In this document: positions 17,506-25,422 of the stretch, piece by piece
Layout of the letters: each line of letters begins with the position of its first letter
Position numbering within the stretch: the stretch's first letter is position 1
Source: JANPIX01 sp031425195
GTDB taxonomy: Bacteria > Pseudomonadota > Alphaproteobacteria > Rhodobacterales > Rhodobacteraceae
Assembly: GCA_031425195.1 (NCBI GenBank)
Contig: JANPIX010000024.1
Span: 1 to 64,000 of the forward strand
Direction: 5' to 3'
Length of the DNA stretch: 64,000 nt
Program-made: the position numbers and the translations under genes
Notes under the pieces: generated by a model
Databases searched by the model: none
The model's input: the letters and a program-made list of their open reading frames with translations, nothing else
What the model was told of the DNA's origin: nothing

Positions 17506-17886
17506 TTGTCCCTCATGACCTCTGCGGCCCACGCCTACGGACGCCCGGACGCGCCCGCCCGAACACCCCGAAAAATCGAATACGATCTTCTTGCGCGAAC
17601 CACACAGCGCCTGACGTCCGCTTGGGCGCGCCGCCAAGCGGACTTTCCCGGTTTTGCCAGTGCCGTCGACGACAACCTGCGACTGTGGTCGGCACTTGCG
17701 GTTGATGTGGCGGATTCCGAAAACGGGCTGCCTTCTGCGCTGCGCGCACGGCTGTTCTATCTTTACCAGTTCACAGCACATCACAGCCGGGCCATTCTGG
17801 AAGATCGCGGCAGCATCGAAGTGCTGATCGACATCAACACGGCGGTCATGCGCGGCCTTCGTGGCGCAGAGGAGCCTGCGACATGA
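17506..17886 (+). CDS. flaF: Flagellin synthesis regulator FlaF
   Basis: Small cytoplasmic protein that in Caulobacter promotes flagellin synthesis opposite to FlbT. 126 residues from a TTG start at 17506; GGAAGGA at 17493-17499 is six bases before this TTG but about 15 before the next ATG (17515), so the TTG is preferred. The region EYDLLARTTQRLTSAW and the C-terminal LYQFTAHHSRAILEDRGSIE are typical of FlaF. The stop overlaps the flbT start as ATGA. An ATG start would shorten it by three residues only. Confidence 0.88.
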   Translation: MSLMTSAAHAYGRPDAPARTPRKIEYDLLARTTQRLTSAWARRQADFPGFASAVDDNLRLWSALAVDVADSENGLPSALRARLFYLYQFTAHHSRAILEDRGSIEVLIDINTAVMRGLRGAEEPAT

Positions 17887-18287
17887 CGGGTCTTGTCCTG
17901 AAACTCGGCCCGCACGAACGGGTTCTGATCAACGGCGCAGTCATTGAGAACGGCGATAAACGGTCGCGCCTTGCCGTGATGACGCCGAACGCGAACATCC
18001 TGCGTCTGCGCGACGCAATCCACCCGGAAGAGGCGAACACGCCTGTTCGTCGGGTATGTTACATCGCGCAGCTTGTCCTGTCGGGCGACATGACAGCGGG
18101 TGATGCGCGGCGGCAACTGCTGCGCGGGATTGAACAACTCAGCCAGGTTCTGACAGACCATGACAGCCGCGCGCAACTGTCGCTTGCCACGGCGTCCGTG
18201 TTGGAAGATCAGCCCTATCAGGCGCTCAAGGCGCTGCGCGTTCTGCTCCCACGCGAAGAACGACTGTTCGCCGCCCGCACGTCATGA
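17883..18287 (+). CDS. flbT: Flagellin translational regulator FlbT
   Basis: RNA-associated regulator; in Caulobacter FlbT binds the flagellin mRNA leader and limits its translation. 134 residues with LVLKLGPHERVLINGAVIEN at the N-terminus and AMTPNANILRLRDAI-like middle (here VMTPNANILRLRDAIHPEEA), both typical. It overlaps flaF and the following DUF1217 gene by four bases each, making a tightly coupled flaF-flbT-DUF1217 unit directly after the flagellin gene. Confidence 0.93.
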   Translation: MTGLVLKLGPHERVLINGAVIENGDKRSRLAVMTPNANILRLRDAIHPEEANTPVRRVCYIAQLVLSGDMTAGDARRQLLRGIEQLSQVLTDHDSRAQLSLATASVLEDQPYQALKALRVLLPREERLFAARTS

Positions 18288-19105
18288 CCTTTGCACCCGT
18301 TGTCCCCTTTGGAGGCTATACGGGGTGGACGTTCCTGCAGCGCACGCAGACCGCCCAGCGCGCTGCGTTCGAAGCAAGCCCGGTGTCAAAACGGGACGAG
18401 ACGTATTTTCGCGAAAAGATCGGCACTATCAAGACAGCCGAGGCGCTGGTCGCTGACCGAAGGCTTCTTGGCGTGGCGCTGGGGGCCTTTGGTCTTGACG
18501 GGGATATCAACAACAAGGCCTTCATCAAGAAGATCCTGGCCGAAGGGACGCTGAAGCCCGCCACGTTGGCCAATAAACTTGCGGACAAGCAGTATCAGGC
18601 GCTGTCCGCCGCCTTCGGTTTCGATCTGTCAATTCCGCGCACGCAGGTTTCCACGTTTGCCGACAAGATCCTGACGTCATTCAAGGAACGGCGGTTTGAA
18701 CAGGCGGTGGGCGAACAGAACAACGACATGCGTCTTGCGATGAATGCCCGACGCGAACTTGCCACGCTTGCGGCAAAGACATCCGGCCCGGATACCAAGT
18801 GGCTGACCATCATCGGCAACACGCCCCTGCGGCAAGTGTTCGAGACGGCACTGGGCCTGCCCGCCACGTTCGTCACGCTCGACCTGGACAAACAGGTAGA
18901 TATCCTGCGGGCCAAGACCGAACGCATCCTGGGCCAGGGCGAAGTCGCGCAGTTCAAGGACCCCAAGCAGGTTGACAGACTGCTGCGCCAGTTCCTCGTC
19001 CGCGGAGATGTTGCATCTGCGACAGGAAGCCAGGGCACGTCGTCCGCCTTGCAACTCTTGCAGGCGCAACCATTTCGCAGCAATCAACTTTCGCTTCGGC
19101 TTTGA
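18284..19105 (+). CDS. DUF1217 flagellar-associated protein
   Basis: A 273-residue protein of the DUF1217 type, often found in flagellar loci of Rhodobacterales; its molecular function is not known. It begins MTFAPVVPFGGYTGWTFLQR and contains the recurrent blocks RDETYFREKIGTIKTAEALV, DRRLLGVALGAFGLDGDINN and TPLRQVFETALGLP. It may be secreted through the flagellar system, but that is inference. The last about 30 codons lie in a 99-base unit that is repeated twice more downstream; one base missing in this copy relative to the second copy sets the last 13 residues and the stop. The natural C-terminus may therefore have been altered. Confidence 0.8.
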   Translation: MTFAPVVPFGGYTGWTFLQRTQTAQRAAFEASPVSKRDETYFREKIGTIKTAEALVADRRLLGVALGAFGLDGDINNKAFIKKILAEGTLKPATLANKLADKQYQALSAAFGFDLSIPRTQVSTFADKILTSFKERRFEQAVGEQNNDMRLAMNARRELATLAAKTSGPDTKWLTIIGNTPLRQVFETALGLPATFVTLDLDKQVDILRAKTERILGQGEVAQFKDPKQVDRLLRQFLVRGDVASATGSQGTSSALQLLQAQPFRSNQLSLRL

Positions 19106-19309
19106 TGGGTGGCCTCTCTGACAGGAAATCAGGGCACGTCATTCGCCTTGCAACTCTTGCAGGGCGCAACCTTTTCGCAGCAATCAACTTTCGCTGCGGC
19201 TTTGATGAGTGGCATCTCTGACAGGAAATCAGGGCACGTCGTGCGACCTGCAAATCGCGCATGCACAGCCGTTGACCAGGATCATCTTTCGCTGCGGCTT
19301 GATAGGTTG
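19013..19309. repeat. Three tandem degenerate copies (~99 bp) of the DUF1217 gene 3' end
   Basis: Copy 1 (19013-19111) covers the last codons and stop of the DUF1217 gene. Copy 2 (19112-19211) differs at a few bases and has one extra G. Copy 3 (19212-19309) keeps the two ends but has a diverged middle. Shared landmarks are GACAGGAA.CAGGGCACGTC, CTTGCAACTCTTGCAGG and ATCAACTTTCGCT.CGGCTT. Copies 2 and 3 have no ribosome site and are probably not translated. Confidence 0.85.
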
Positions 19310-19348
19310 ACGGTCGCCGTTGCGTGCGTTGGTGCGGACCCTGCCGAG

Positions 19349-19372
19349 CCTGCAGTCTACCGTGGTAGCAGG
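19349..19372 (+). terminator. Stem-loop after the flaF-flbT-DUF1217 unit
   Basis: CCTGC-AGT-CTACC-GT-GGTAG-CAGG can fold with a short bulge and is followed by CCTTT. It is a weak terminator candidate at the convergent end with fliI; transcripts in both directions end in this 300-base region (19106-19402), which otherwise holds only the repeats. Confidence 0.4.
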
Positions 19373-19386
19373 CCTTTGAGCGCGAT

Positions 19387-19400
19387 TATGTTAGAACATA
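19387..19400. repeat. Palindrome TATGTT-AG-AACATA before the fliI stop
   Basis: A perfect AT-rich palindrome two bases from the fliI stop codon. It may be a small stem-loop at the fliI mRNA 3' end or a protein site; no clear function. Confidence 0.4.
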
Positions 19401-19402
19401 GT

Positions 19403-20713
19403 TCAGCGGGGATTCAGGCAGGCCTTTAGCCGGGCAAAGCTGCCCTCCGCGCCATTGGGGCCATCTTCGGCCAGAAATGCATCCAGCGCGGCCCAGACCT
19501 TGATGGCCTGATCGACCACCGGATCGGACCCCTTGGCATAAAGCCCCGCCTGAATCATCAATTCGGCCCGCTCATATGCGCCCAGCAGATGGCGCGCTTG
19601 GGAAATGAGTTCGTTTTCTGCATCGCTCGCCGCCGCAGGCAGGCTGCGCGAGACGGAGCGCAGCAGATCGACCGCCGGATAGCGCCCGCGTTCGGCAATT
19701 TTGCGGTCCAGCACGACATGACCATCCAGCACGCCGCGCAGAATATCGGCCACCGGTTCTTCCATGTCAGACCCTGCCACCAACACTGAAAAGATCGCCG
19801 TCATGTCGCCCGATCCTTCGGGACCCGGCCCCGCACGTTCGGCGAGGGCCATGATCATATGCGCAGTGGAGGGGGGATAGCCGCGCAAGCTCGCGTCCTC
19901 GCCCGAGGCAAGCGCAACCTCACGGTGGGCTTCGGCGAAACGGGTGATGCTGTCCGCGAGCAGCAAGACATGCAGACCCTGATCGCGAAAATGTTCGGCA
20001 ACCGCCATGGCGGCCCAGGCACAACGACGCCGGACAAGGGGGGACTGATCCGAGGTTGCAGCGACAACGACAGAACGCGCCATTCCCGCCGGGCCCAGAA
20101 TATCTTCCACAAAGGCACGCAGTTCGCGGCCCCGTTCCCCGATCAGCCCGATGACGACAACATCGGCCTGCAAACCACGCGCGAATTTCGACATGAGCGA
20201 CGATTTCCCGACGCCGGACCCGGCAAACAGCCCGATCCGCTGACCCCGCACGATGGGCAAAAGCGTATCGAACACCGCAACCCCGGTATCAAGACGCGCG
20301 CCCAGCCTGCGCCGCAGCGCCGCGGCGGGTGCCGCCGCGCGCAAGGGGCGTTGCGCCCGGCCGGGAAACAGGGGCCGTCCATCCAGAGGCTGACCGAAGG
20401 GATCGACGATCCGTCCGATCCAACTGTCATCCGGCGCGATCTCGGAACACCCAACCAGATCGACCTGATCACCGATGGCGATGCCTTCGACCGAGGCGTC
20501 GGGCAATACAGTTACGCCTTCGCGCGCAAGGCGCAAAACCTCACCCCCCACGGCGCCTTTTGGCCCGTGAATTAGAACCCGGTCGCCCAGACCGGCCACC
20601 CGTGACAGGCCAGATACCGTGAGGACGCCACGCCCTACCTCTTGCACCTGGCCCACGCGGGTGACCGTCTGAATGGCCGCAATTTCGGCCCGCAACCCAT
20701 CAAACACACCCAT
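19403..20713 (-). CDS. fliI: Flagellar export ATPase FliI
   Basis: Hexameric ATPase at the base of the flagellar type III exporter, related to F1-beta. 436 residues from ATG 20713 (MGVFDGLRAEIAAIQT); the frame stays open far upstream but that part is antisense to flgB. Walker A is GSGVGKSSL near residues 165-173; the family block LIGERGRELRAFVED, Walker B LLLADSITRFAEAHRE and the PSTAHMIMALAERAG segment are present. It diverges from flgB. Its partner fliH lies 23 kb away in this window. Confidence 0.95.
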   Translation of the reverse strand: MGVFDGLRAEIAAIQTVTRVGQVQEVGRGVLTVSGLSRVAGLGDRVLIHGPKGAVGGEVLRLAREGVTVLPDASVEGIAIGDQVDLVGCSEIAPDDSWIGRIVDPFGQPLDGRPLFPGRAQRPLRAAAPAAALRRRLGARLDTGVAVFDTLLPIVRGQRIGLFAGSGVGKSSLMSKFARGLQADVVVIGLIGERGRELRAFVEDILGPAGMARSVVVAATSDQSPLVRRRCAWAAMAVAEHFRDQGLHVLLLADSITRFAEAHREVALASGEDASLRGYPPSTAHMIMALAERAGPGPEGSGDMTAIFSVLVAGSDMEEPVADILRGVLDGHVVLDRKIAERGRYPAVDLLRSVSRSLPAAASDAENELISQARHLLGAYERAELMIQAGLYAKGSDPVVDQAIKVWAALDAFLAEDGPNGAEGSFARLKACLNPR

Positions 20714-20759
20714 CCGCCTGATCCCTGTTTGTTCGCAACTCTTTCTAAAGGAATCAGTC

Positions 20760-20774
20760 TTAAGCCTTGGTGAA
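20760..20774. promoter_or_regulatory. Possible CtrA-type site between fliI and flgB
   Basis: TTAA-GCCTTGG-TGAA, seven of eight matches to TTAA-N7-TTAA. It lies in the 96-base divergent gap, 36 bases before the flgB ATG, so it could serve the long flgB operon. Confidence 0.4.
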
Positions 20775-20809
20775 GCCGAGAACGATTTGGCAGGGTGGGA
20801 GAATCCCCG

Positions 20810-21193
20810 ATGTTTGAAAAACTTGAACTGACCCGCATGGCACAGGCCTTGGCTGCGCATTCCGGCGCGCGGATGGGGGTGATTGCGCGCAACGTCGCAA
20901 ACGCGGATACGCCCGGTTACCGCGCCATGGACCTGCCGGATTTCAGTGAGGTTTATGCCACTGCCCGACCAGAGATGCGGGCCACCTTGCCGGGGCATCT
21001 GGGTGCATCGCAAGGCAACGATGCGGCGGTCGCACGCAAGGTGCCGGGCGGCGATGCGCCCAACGGCAATTCGGTGTCGCTCGAGGCGGAGATGGTGAAG
21101 GGCGCAGAGGTGCGCCAGCAACATGATATGGCACTGGCGGTCTACAAATCGGTGTCCGACATCCTTAGGGCGTCGCTGGGACGGGGGCGTTAG
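20810..21193 (+). CDS. flgB: Flagellar proximal rod protein FlgB
   Basis: Proximal rod subunit, 127 residues. The rod-family N-terminal motif ARNVANADTPGYRAMDLPDF is clear and the C-terminal helix AEVRQQHDMALAVYKSVSDI fits. The ATG at 20810 is preceded by GGGTGGGAG; a GTG five codons upstream is an alternative. First gene of an eight- or nine-gene plus-strand operon ending at the FliL-family gene. Confidence 0.95.
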   Translation: MFEKLELTRMAQALAAHSGARMGVIARNVANADTPGYRAMDLPDFSEVYATARPEMRATLPGHLGASQGNDAAVARKVPGGDAPNGNSVSLEAEMVKGAEVRQQHDMALAVYKSVSDILRASLGRGR

Positions 21194-21196
21194 ATC

Positions 21197-21577
21197 ATGA
21201 ATGATCTTGTTTCCGCATTAGGGCTTTCCGCTTCGGGGATGGAGGCGCAGGCCGCCCGGTTACGGCATGTTTCCGAGAATATCGCCAACGCCGATACCCC
21301 CGGTTATCACCGAAAATCCATCAGTTTCCGCGAAACAGTGGATGGCGGACCGGTCGAGGCGGGGCCTGTGCGGCTGGACCAGCGCGCGCTGGACCAGATT
21401 TACGATCCCGGCCACCCGCTGGCCGATGAGACGGGTCACTATGATGGATCGAACGTCGATCTGGTGATCGAGATCGCTGACGCGCGCGAAGCGCAGCGCA
21501 GCTATGAGGCGAATCTTCGCCTGTTCGATCAGGCGCGGCAGATGACGCAAAGCCTGTTCGATTTATTGCGTCGGTAA
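21197..21577 (+). CDS. flgC: Flagellar proximal rod protein FlgC
   Basis: Proximal rod subunit, 126 residues. N-terminal SGMEAQAARLRHVSENIANA then DTPGYHRKSI is the flagellar rod motif; the C-terminal EAQRSYEANLRLFDQARQMT helix matches the paired heptad region. It starts three bases after flgB ends. Confidence 0.95.
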   Translation: MNDLVSALGLSASGMEAQAARLRHVSENIANADTPGYHRKSISFRETVDGGPVEAGPVRLDQRALDQIYDPGHPLADETGHYDGSNVDLVIEIADAREAQRSYEANLRLFDQARQMTQSLFDLLRR

Positions 21578-21589
21578 GGAGTATCCAGA

Positions 21590-21877
21590 ATGGATATCAG
21601 AACCTCTTTCGCGAACCAGACCTACGCGCAAGCCAAGACGGCCGCCGCCCCCACGACGCCCGGCGACGCCGGGGGCGGCTTTGCCAAACTTGCGGCCAGT
21701 TTCGCAGATACCTTGAACAACGCGGAGCAAACCGCGCGTTCGGCGATGACTGGCGGGGCCGATCCACATGCCCTTGTCGAGGCGCTTGCGGCGTCACAGA
21801 CGGCTGTCGAAACGGTGGCCACGGTGCGCGACAAGGTGGTCGAGGCGTATCAGGAAATTCTGCGGATGCCGGTGTAG
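21590..21877 (+). CDS. fliE: Flagellar MS-ring/rod adapter FliE
   Basis: Joins the MS ring to the rod and is the first rod protein exported. 95 residues; the central GGFAKLAASFADTLNNAEQT and the C-terminal TVRDKVVEAYQEILRMPV are characteristic. TAAGGAG lies just upstream of ATG 21590, a near-perfect ribosome site. It sits between flgC and fliQ with 2-12-base gaps. Confidence 0.94.
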   Translation: MDIRTSFANQTYAQAKTAAAPTTPGDAGGGFAKLAASFADTLNNAEQTARSAMTGGADPHALVEALAASQTAVETVATVRDKVVEAYQEILRMPV

Positions 21878-21879
21878 GG

Positions 21880-22146
21880 ATGACCGAGTCGCAAATTTTC
21901 GATGTTCTGCGCCAAGGGCTGTGGATCGCCGTGATGATTTCGGCACCACTGTTGACTGTGGCGCTTGTCGCCGGGGTGATCGTTGGCCTGTTTCAGGCAC
22001 TGACGTCGGTGCAAGAAATGACACTGACCTTCGTTCCCAAAGTGGGCGCGATGCTGATCGTGTTCTGGGCCACGATGAGCTTCATGACCTCTACGCTCGT
22101 CTCGTTTTTTCAAGACGGCATCATTCCGCAGATCGCAGGGGGCTGA
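21880..22146 (+). CDS. fliQ: Flagellar export gate protein FliQ
   Basis: Small inner-membrane protein of the FliPQR export gate. 88 residues with two transmembrane hairpins (VMISAPLLTVALVAGVIVGL and VGAMLIVFWATMSFMTSTLV) joined by the conserved FQALTSVQEMTLTFVPK. The rest of the gate, fliP and fliR, lies at 44.3 and 33.4 kb. Confidence 0.95.
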   Translation: MTESQIFDVLRQGLWIAVMISAPLLTVALVAGVIVGLFQALTSVQEMTLTFVPKVGAMLIVFWATMSFMTSTLVSFFQDGIIPQIAGG

Positions 22147-22147
22147 G

Positions 22148-22861
22148 ATGGACGCCGCAGGATACACCACGCTTTCGCGCCAGTCCGGGTTGATGCGCGA
22201 AATGCAGGTGGTCGCCCACAACATCGCCAACGCCTCTACCACCGGGTTCCGGCGGGAAGGCGTGGTGTTTGCCGAACACGTCGCGCGGCTTGACGGATCA
22301 CCGTCTTTGTCGATGGCGCATGCCACGGGGCGGGTGATCGATTTGCAGCAGGCGGGCGTGGTGCAGACCGGCGCATCCTTTGACTTTGCCATTCAGGGCG
22401 AGGGGTTCTTTCTGGTGGAAACCCCGCAGGGCAACCGGCTGACGCGGGCCGGCAGCTTTACCCCTTCGGCAGAGGGGGAACTTGTGAACATGGACGGCTA
22501 TCGTCTGCTTGACGCGGGTGGTGCCCCTGTCTTTGTGCCACCCGACGTGGGGCCGGTCGGCATGGCGGACGACGGAACTCTTTCCGCAGGGGGGCAGCCA
22601 ATCGCCAGGATCGGCCTGTGGCAACCTCTTGATGTCAAAGATCTTGTGCATCAGGGCGGCACCCTGTTTGACGCGCAAGGCGGCGTCGAACCCAGTGAAG
22701 CGGCGACGCTGATGCAGGGCTTTCTGGAAGAAAGCAACGTCAACCCGATCACTGAAGTGTCGCGCATGATCGAAGTGCAGCGCGCCTATGAGCTGGGGCA
22801 GACCTTCCTTGATCAGGAAGACGCCCGCGTGCGTGGCGTTATTCAGACTCTTGGCCGATAG
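22148..22861 (+). CDS. flgF: Flagellar proximal rod protein FlgF
   Basis: Rod protein of 237 residues. The N-terminal motif VAHNIANASTTGFRREGVVF and the C-terminal GFLEESNVNPITEVSRMIEV then QRAYELGQ are the conserved ends of rod/hook proteins. The shorter length and position before flgG favour FlgF. It begins one base after the fliQ stop. Confidence 0.94.
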   Translation: MDAAGYTTLSRQSGLMREMQVVAHNIANASTTGFRREGVVFAEHVARLDGSPSLSMAHATGRVIDLQQAGVVQTGASFDFAIQGEGFFLVETPQGNRLTRAGSFTPSAEGELVNMDGYRLLDAGGAPVFVPPDVGPVGMADDGTLSAGGQPIARIGLWQPLDVKDLVHQGGTLFDAQGGVEPSEAATLMQGFLEESNVNPITEVSRMIEVQRAYELGQTFLDQEDARVRGVIQTLGR

Positions 22862-22872
22862 GAGCAATAGCC

Positions 22873-23658
22873 ATGAAAGCCTTGCAGATTGCAGCAACCG
22901 GGATGGCCGCACAGCAGATGCGCGTCGATGTCGTCTCGCAAAACCTCGCCAACATGTCGACCACAGGGTACAACGCGCGGCGGGCCGAATTCGCCGACCT
23001 GCACTATCAGCAGGTGGCGCGCCCCGGAACGATTTCGGCCGAAGATGGCACGGTTTTGCCCACAGGCATCCAGATCGGGCTGGGCGTGCGGCCCACGTCG
23101 GTGTCGACGATACTGGAACAGGGGTCACTCACGGCCACCGGCGGCGATCTTGATGTGGCCATCGAAGGGCGCGGTTATCTGGAGGTGACGCTTCCCTCGG
23201 GCGCTGCCGGGTACACGCGGGACGGCGGGTTGAAACGCACAGGCGACGGGTTGATCGTCACGTCGGACGGGTACGAAGTGGCACCCGGCGTCACCATTCC
23301 ATCGGACGCACGCAGCCTTTCGATCAGTGCCACGGGCGAAATTTTCGCCTATTTCGCCGACCGCGTTCAACCGGAGCGTTTGGGGCAGTTGGCCCTGACC
23401 GGATTCACGAATGAAAAGGGTCTTGAGGCGATCGGCTCGAACCTGTTCACCGAAACCGGCGCGTCGGGGCCACCTTTGCAAGGCACCCCGGGCGAAGACG
23501 GGCTGGGCACCCTGCGTCAGGGATTTCTGGAGGAAAGCTCGGTCGATGCGGTGCGCGAAGTGACCGAACTGATCAAGGCGCAGCGCGGTTACGAGTTGAA
23601 TGCCAAGGTGATCACCGCGGCAGACCAGATGCTGCAAGCCACGACGCAGGTCCGATGA
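22873..23658 (+). CDS. flgG: Flagellar distal rod protein FlgG
   Basis: Distal rod protein, 261 residues, the family length. N-terminus MKALQIAATGMAAQQMRVDV then SQNLANMSTTGYNARRAEF; C-terminus GFLEESSVDAVREVTELIKA then QRGYELNAKVI. An AGGAG ribosome site precedes the ATG. The stop overlaps flgA by four bases. Confidence 0.96.
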   Translation: MKALQIAATGMAAQQMRVDVVSQNLANMSTTGYNARRAEFADLHYQQVARPGTISAEDGTVLPTGIQIGLGVRPTSVSTILEQGSLTATGGDLDVAIEGRGYLEVTLPSGAAGYTRDGGLKRTGDGLIVTSDGYEVAPGVTIPSDARSLSISATGEIFAYFADRVQPERLGQLALTGFTNEKGLEAIGSNLFTETGASGPPLQGTPGEDGLGTLRQGFLEESSVDAVREVTELIKAQRGYELNAKVITAADQMLQATTQVR

Positions 23659-24092
23659 TGTGGCGGCTGATCCTGATCTTCGCGATTGGCCCGCTTCCCG
23701 TATGGGCGGACAGCGTCATCCTGACACGCACGGTTCGGGCACAGACCGTGCTGACGGCCGAGGACATGACCCTTGTCGCGGCCAGTATTCCGGGTGCCCT
23801 GACCGACCCTGCCATGGCCGTGGGCCAGGAGGCACGCGTGACGCTTTATGCCGGCCGCCCGATCCGCCATGGCGATTTTGGCGTGCCCGCCACTGTGGAG
23901 CGCAACCAGATCGTCACGCTGGCCTATATGGCCGGGGGGCTTGGCATTCTGACGGAAGGACGGGCGCTTGAACGCGGCGGGACGGGCGATGTGATCCGCG
24001 TGATGAACATCGCCTCTCGCAGTACGGTGACGGGGGAAATCGACAGCACCGGGCAGGTGCGCGTCATGACCAATCAACAAGGATCAGATTAA
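23655..24092 (+). CDS. flgA: P-ring assembly chaperone FlgA
   Basis: Periplasmic chaperone for P-ring formation by FlgI. 145 residues, so a short form, with a signal peptide ending about PLPVWA (residues 1-18) and a SAF/ChapFlgA domain (VLTAEDMTLVAASIPG, RPIRHGDFGVPATVERNQIV). Alphaproteobacterial FlgA is often of this short kind. It overlaps flgG at its start and flgH by one base at its end (TAATG). Confidence 0.9.
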   Translation: MMWRLILIFAIGPLPVWADSVILTRTVRAQTVLTAEDMTLVAASIPGALTDPAMAVGQEARVTLYAGRPIRHGDFGVPATVERNQIVTLAYMAGGLGILTEGRALERGGTGDVIRVMNIASRSTVTGEIDSTGQVRVMTNQQGSD

Positions 24093-24817
24093 TGATGTGG
24101 CCAAGGTTTGCTGTCTGCATTTTGCTGTTTTCTGCCTGCGGGCGCATGGAGGAGGTGGGCAAAGCCCCCGATTTCACGCCACTTGAGGGAAGTTATCAGC
24201 ACCACGCGATGTATTCCAACCCGATGCCCGACGTGGCCGATCCTTCTGGACCGACCGACGCGTCTTCCTTGTGGACAAGCAGCCGGTCGTCGCTGTTTGG
24301 CGAACGCCGGGCGGAAACGCGCGGCGATATTCTGACTGTCGTCATAGAAATCGACGACAAAGCCGAAATTTCCAATTCGTCGGATCGAAGCAGGTCGGGG
24401 TCCGAAGACATGGGAATTCCGTCGCTGGTGGGCCTGCCGCAGCGGATTGACGAAAACCTGCCCGAAGGCGCCACGATGGCAGATGCGGTTCAGGCTTCGT
24501 CCTCGTCCCAGTATCAGGGCCAGGGGTCGGTGCAGCGTAACGAAAAGCTGGAACTGCGGGTGGCTGCGACCGTGGTCGAAGAACTGCCCAACGGCGTGCT
24601 GCGCATCGAGGGGCAGCAAGAGGTTCGCGTGAACTATGAACTGCGGGAACTTGTCGTGTCGGGCTATGTCCGGCCCACCGACATTTCACGCCAGAACGAG
24701 ATCACCTATGACAAGATCGCCGGCGCGCGCATTTCTTATGGCGGCCGGGGCCAGATCTCTGACGTGCAGCAGCCCCGCTATGGCCAGCAGGTCGCCGATA
24801 TCATCCTGCCATTCTAG
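24092..24817 (+). CDS. flgH: Flagellar L-ring protein FlgH
   Basis: Outer-membrane lipoprotein that forms the L ring. 241 residues with a lipobox LLFSAC near residues 11-16. The conserved blocks SLWTSSRSSLFGERRAETRG then DILTVVIEIDDKAEISN and LRIEGQQEVRVNYELRELVV then SGYVRPTDISRQNEI are typical. It completes the basal-body part of the operon; the P-ring gene flgI is at 45.4 kb. Confidence 0.95.
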   Translation: MMWPRFAVCILLFSACGRMEEVGKAPDFTPLEGSYQHHAMYSNPMPDVADPSGPTDASSLWTSSRSSLFGERRAETRGDILTVVIEIDDKAEISNSSDRSRSGSEDMGIPSLVGLPQRIDENLPEGATMADAVQASSSSQYQGQGSVQRNEKLELRVAATVVEELPNGVLRIEGQQEVRVNYELRELVVSGYVRPTDISRQNEITYDKIAGARISYGGRGQISDVQQPRYGQQVADIILPF

Positions 24818-24826
24818 GGGACTGTG

Positions 24827-25366
24827 ATGCGCAAACTCATTCCGGTTCTTTTGGCGCTTGTCGGTCTTGGTGGCGGGGTTGGCATCGGGTTGATGCTGCG
24901 GCCTGCGGCACCTGAAGGACATACCGTACAAGCTGGCGGCGAACACGCCGCAGGCGACGAAACAGGCGCAGAGGAAGGTAACGCCAAAGCGCCTGAGGTT
25001 GCCGAAGACGCACCTGCCGCGGAAGAAGAAGGCGAGGCTGCGGGCCCGGAATATGTCAAACTGAGCAACCAGTTCATCGTTCCGGTGGTAGAGGATGGGC
25101 GGGTTGCGTCGATGGTCATCCTGTCGTTGAGCCTTGAAGTGACATCCGGTTCGACCGAAGCCGTCTTTGCCATCGAGCCGAAATTGCGCGACCGGTTTCT
25201 GCAGGTTTTGTTCGACCATGCCAATGCCGGTGGTTTCAAGGGGTCGTTCACCGACGGGGCCAATCTTGTCGTGCTTCGCCGGACATTGAAGGAAACCGCG
25301 CGGATGGCCGCCGGGAACATGGTGCTTGACGTGCTGATCGCGGATATTGCCCGTCAGGACAGTTAG
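24827..25366 (+). CDS. FliL-family flagellar protein (first copy)
   Basis: A 179-residue single-pass membrane protein. After an N-terminal hydrophobic segment (residues 5-24) comes a low-complexity acidic stretch of glutamate, alanine and glycine (about residues 34-74), then a FliL-like periplasmic domain (EYVKLSNQFIVPVVEDG, FAIEPKLRDRFLQVLFDHA). FliL proteins stabilise the stator around the motor. A second FliL-family gene is at 41260-41745. ATG 24827 follows AGGGGAC; a GTG one codon earlier is possible. It ends the flgB operon. Confidence 0.75.
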   Translation: MRKLIPVLLALVGLGGGVGIGLMLRPAAPEGHTVQAGGEHAAGDETGAEEGNAKAPEVAEDAPAAEEEGEAAGPEYVKLSNQFIVPVVEDGRVASMVILSLSLEVTSGSTEAVFAIEPKLRDRFLQVLFDHANAGGFKGSFTDGANLVVLRRTLKETARMAAGNMVLDVLIADIARQDS

Positions 25367-25422
25367 GCCGCTTGACCTTGCCCGCCCACCGCCTGACAAA
25401 CAGGGCAAAGCGAGGACGCAAC

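Noticed and set aside
19109..19429. 106-codon frame through repeat copies 2 and 3
   Set aside because: It starts with GTG without a ribosome site inside duplicated sequence and runs into the antisense of fliI.
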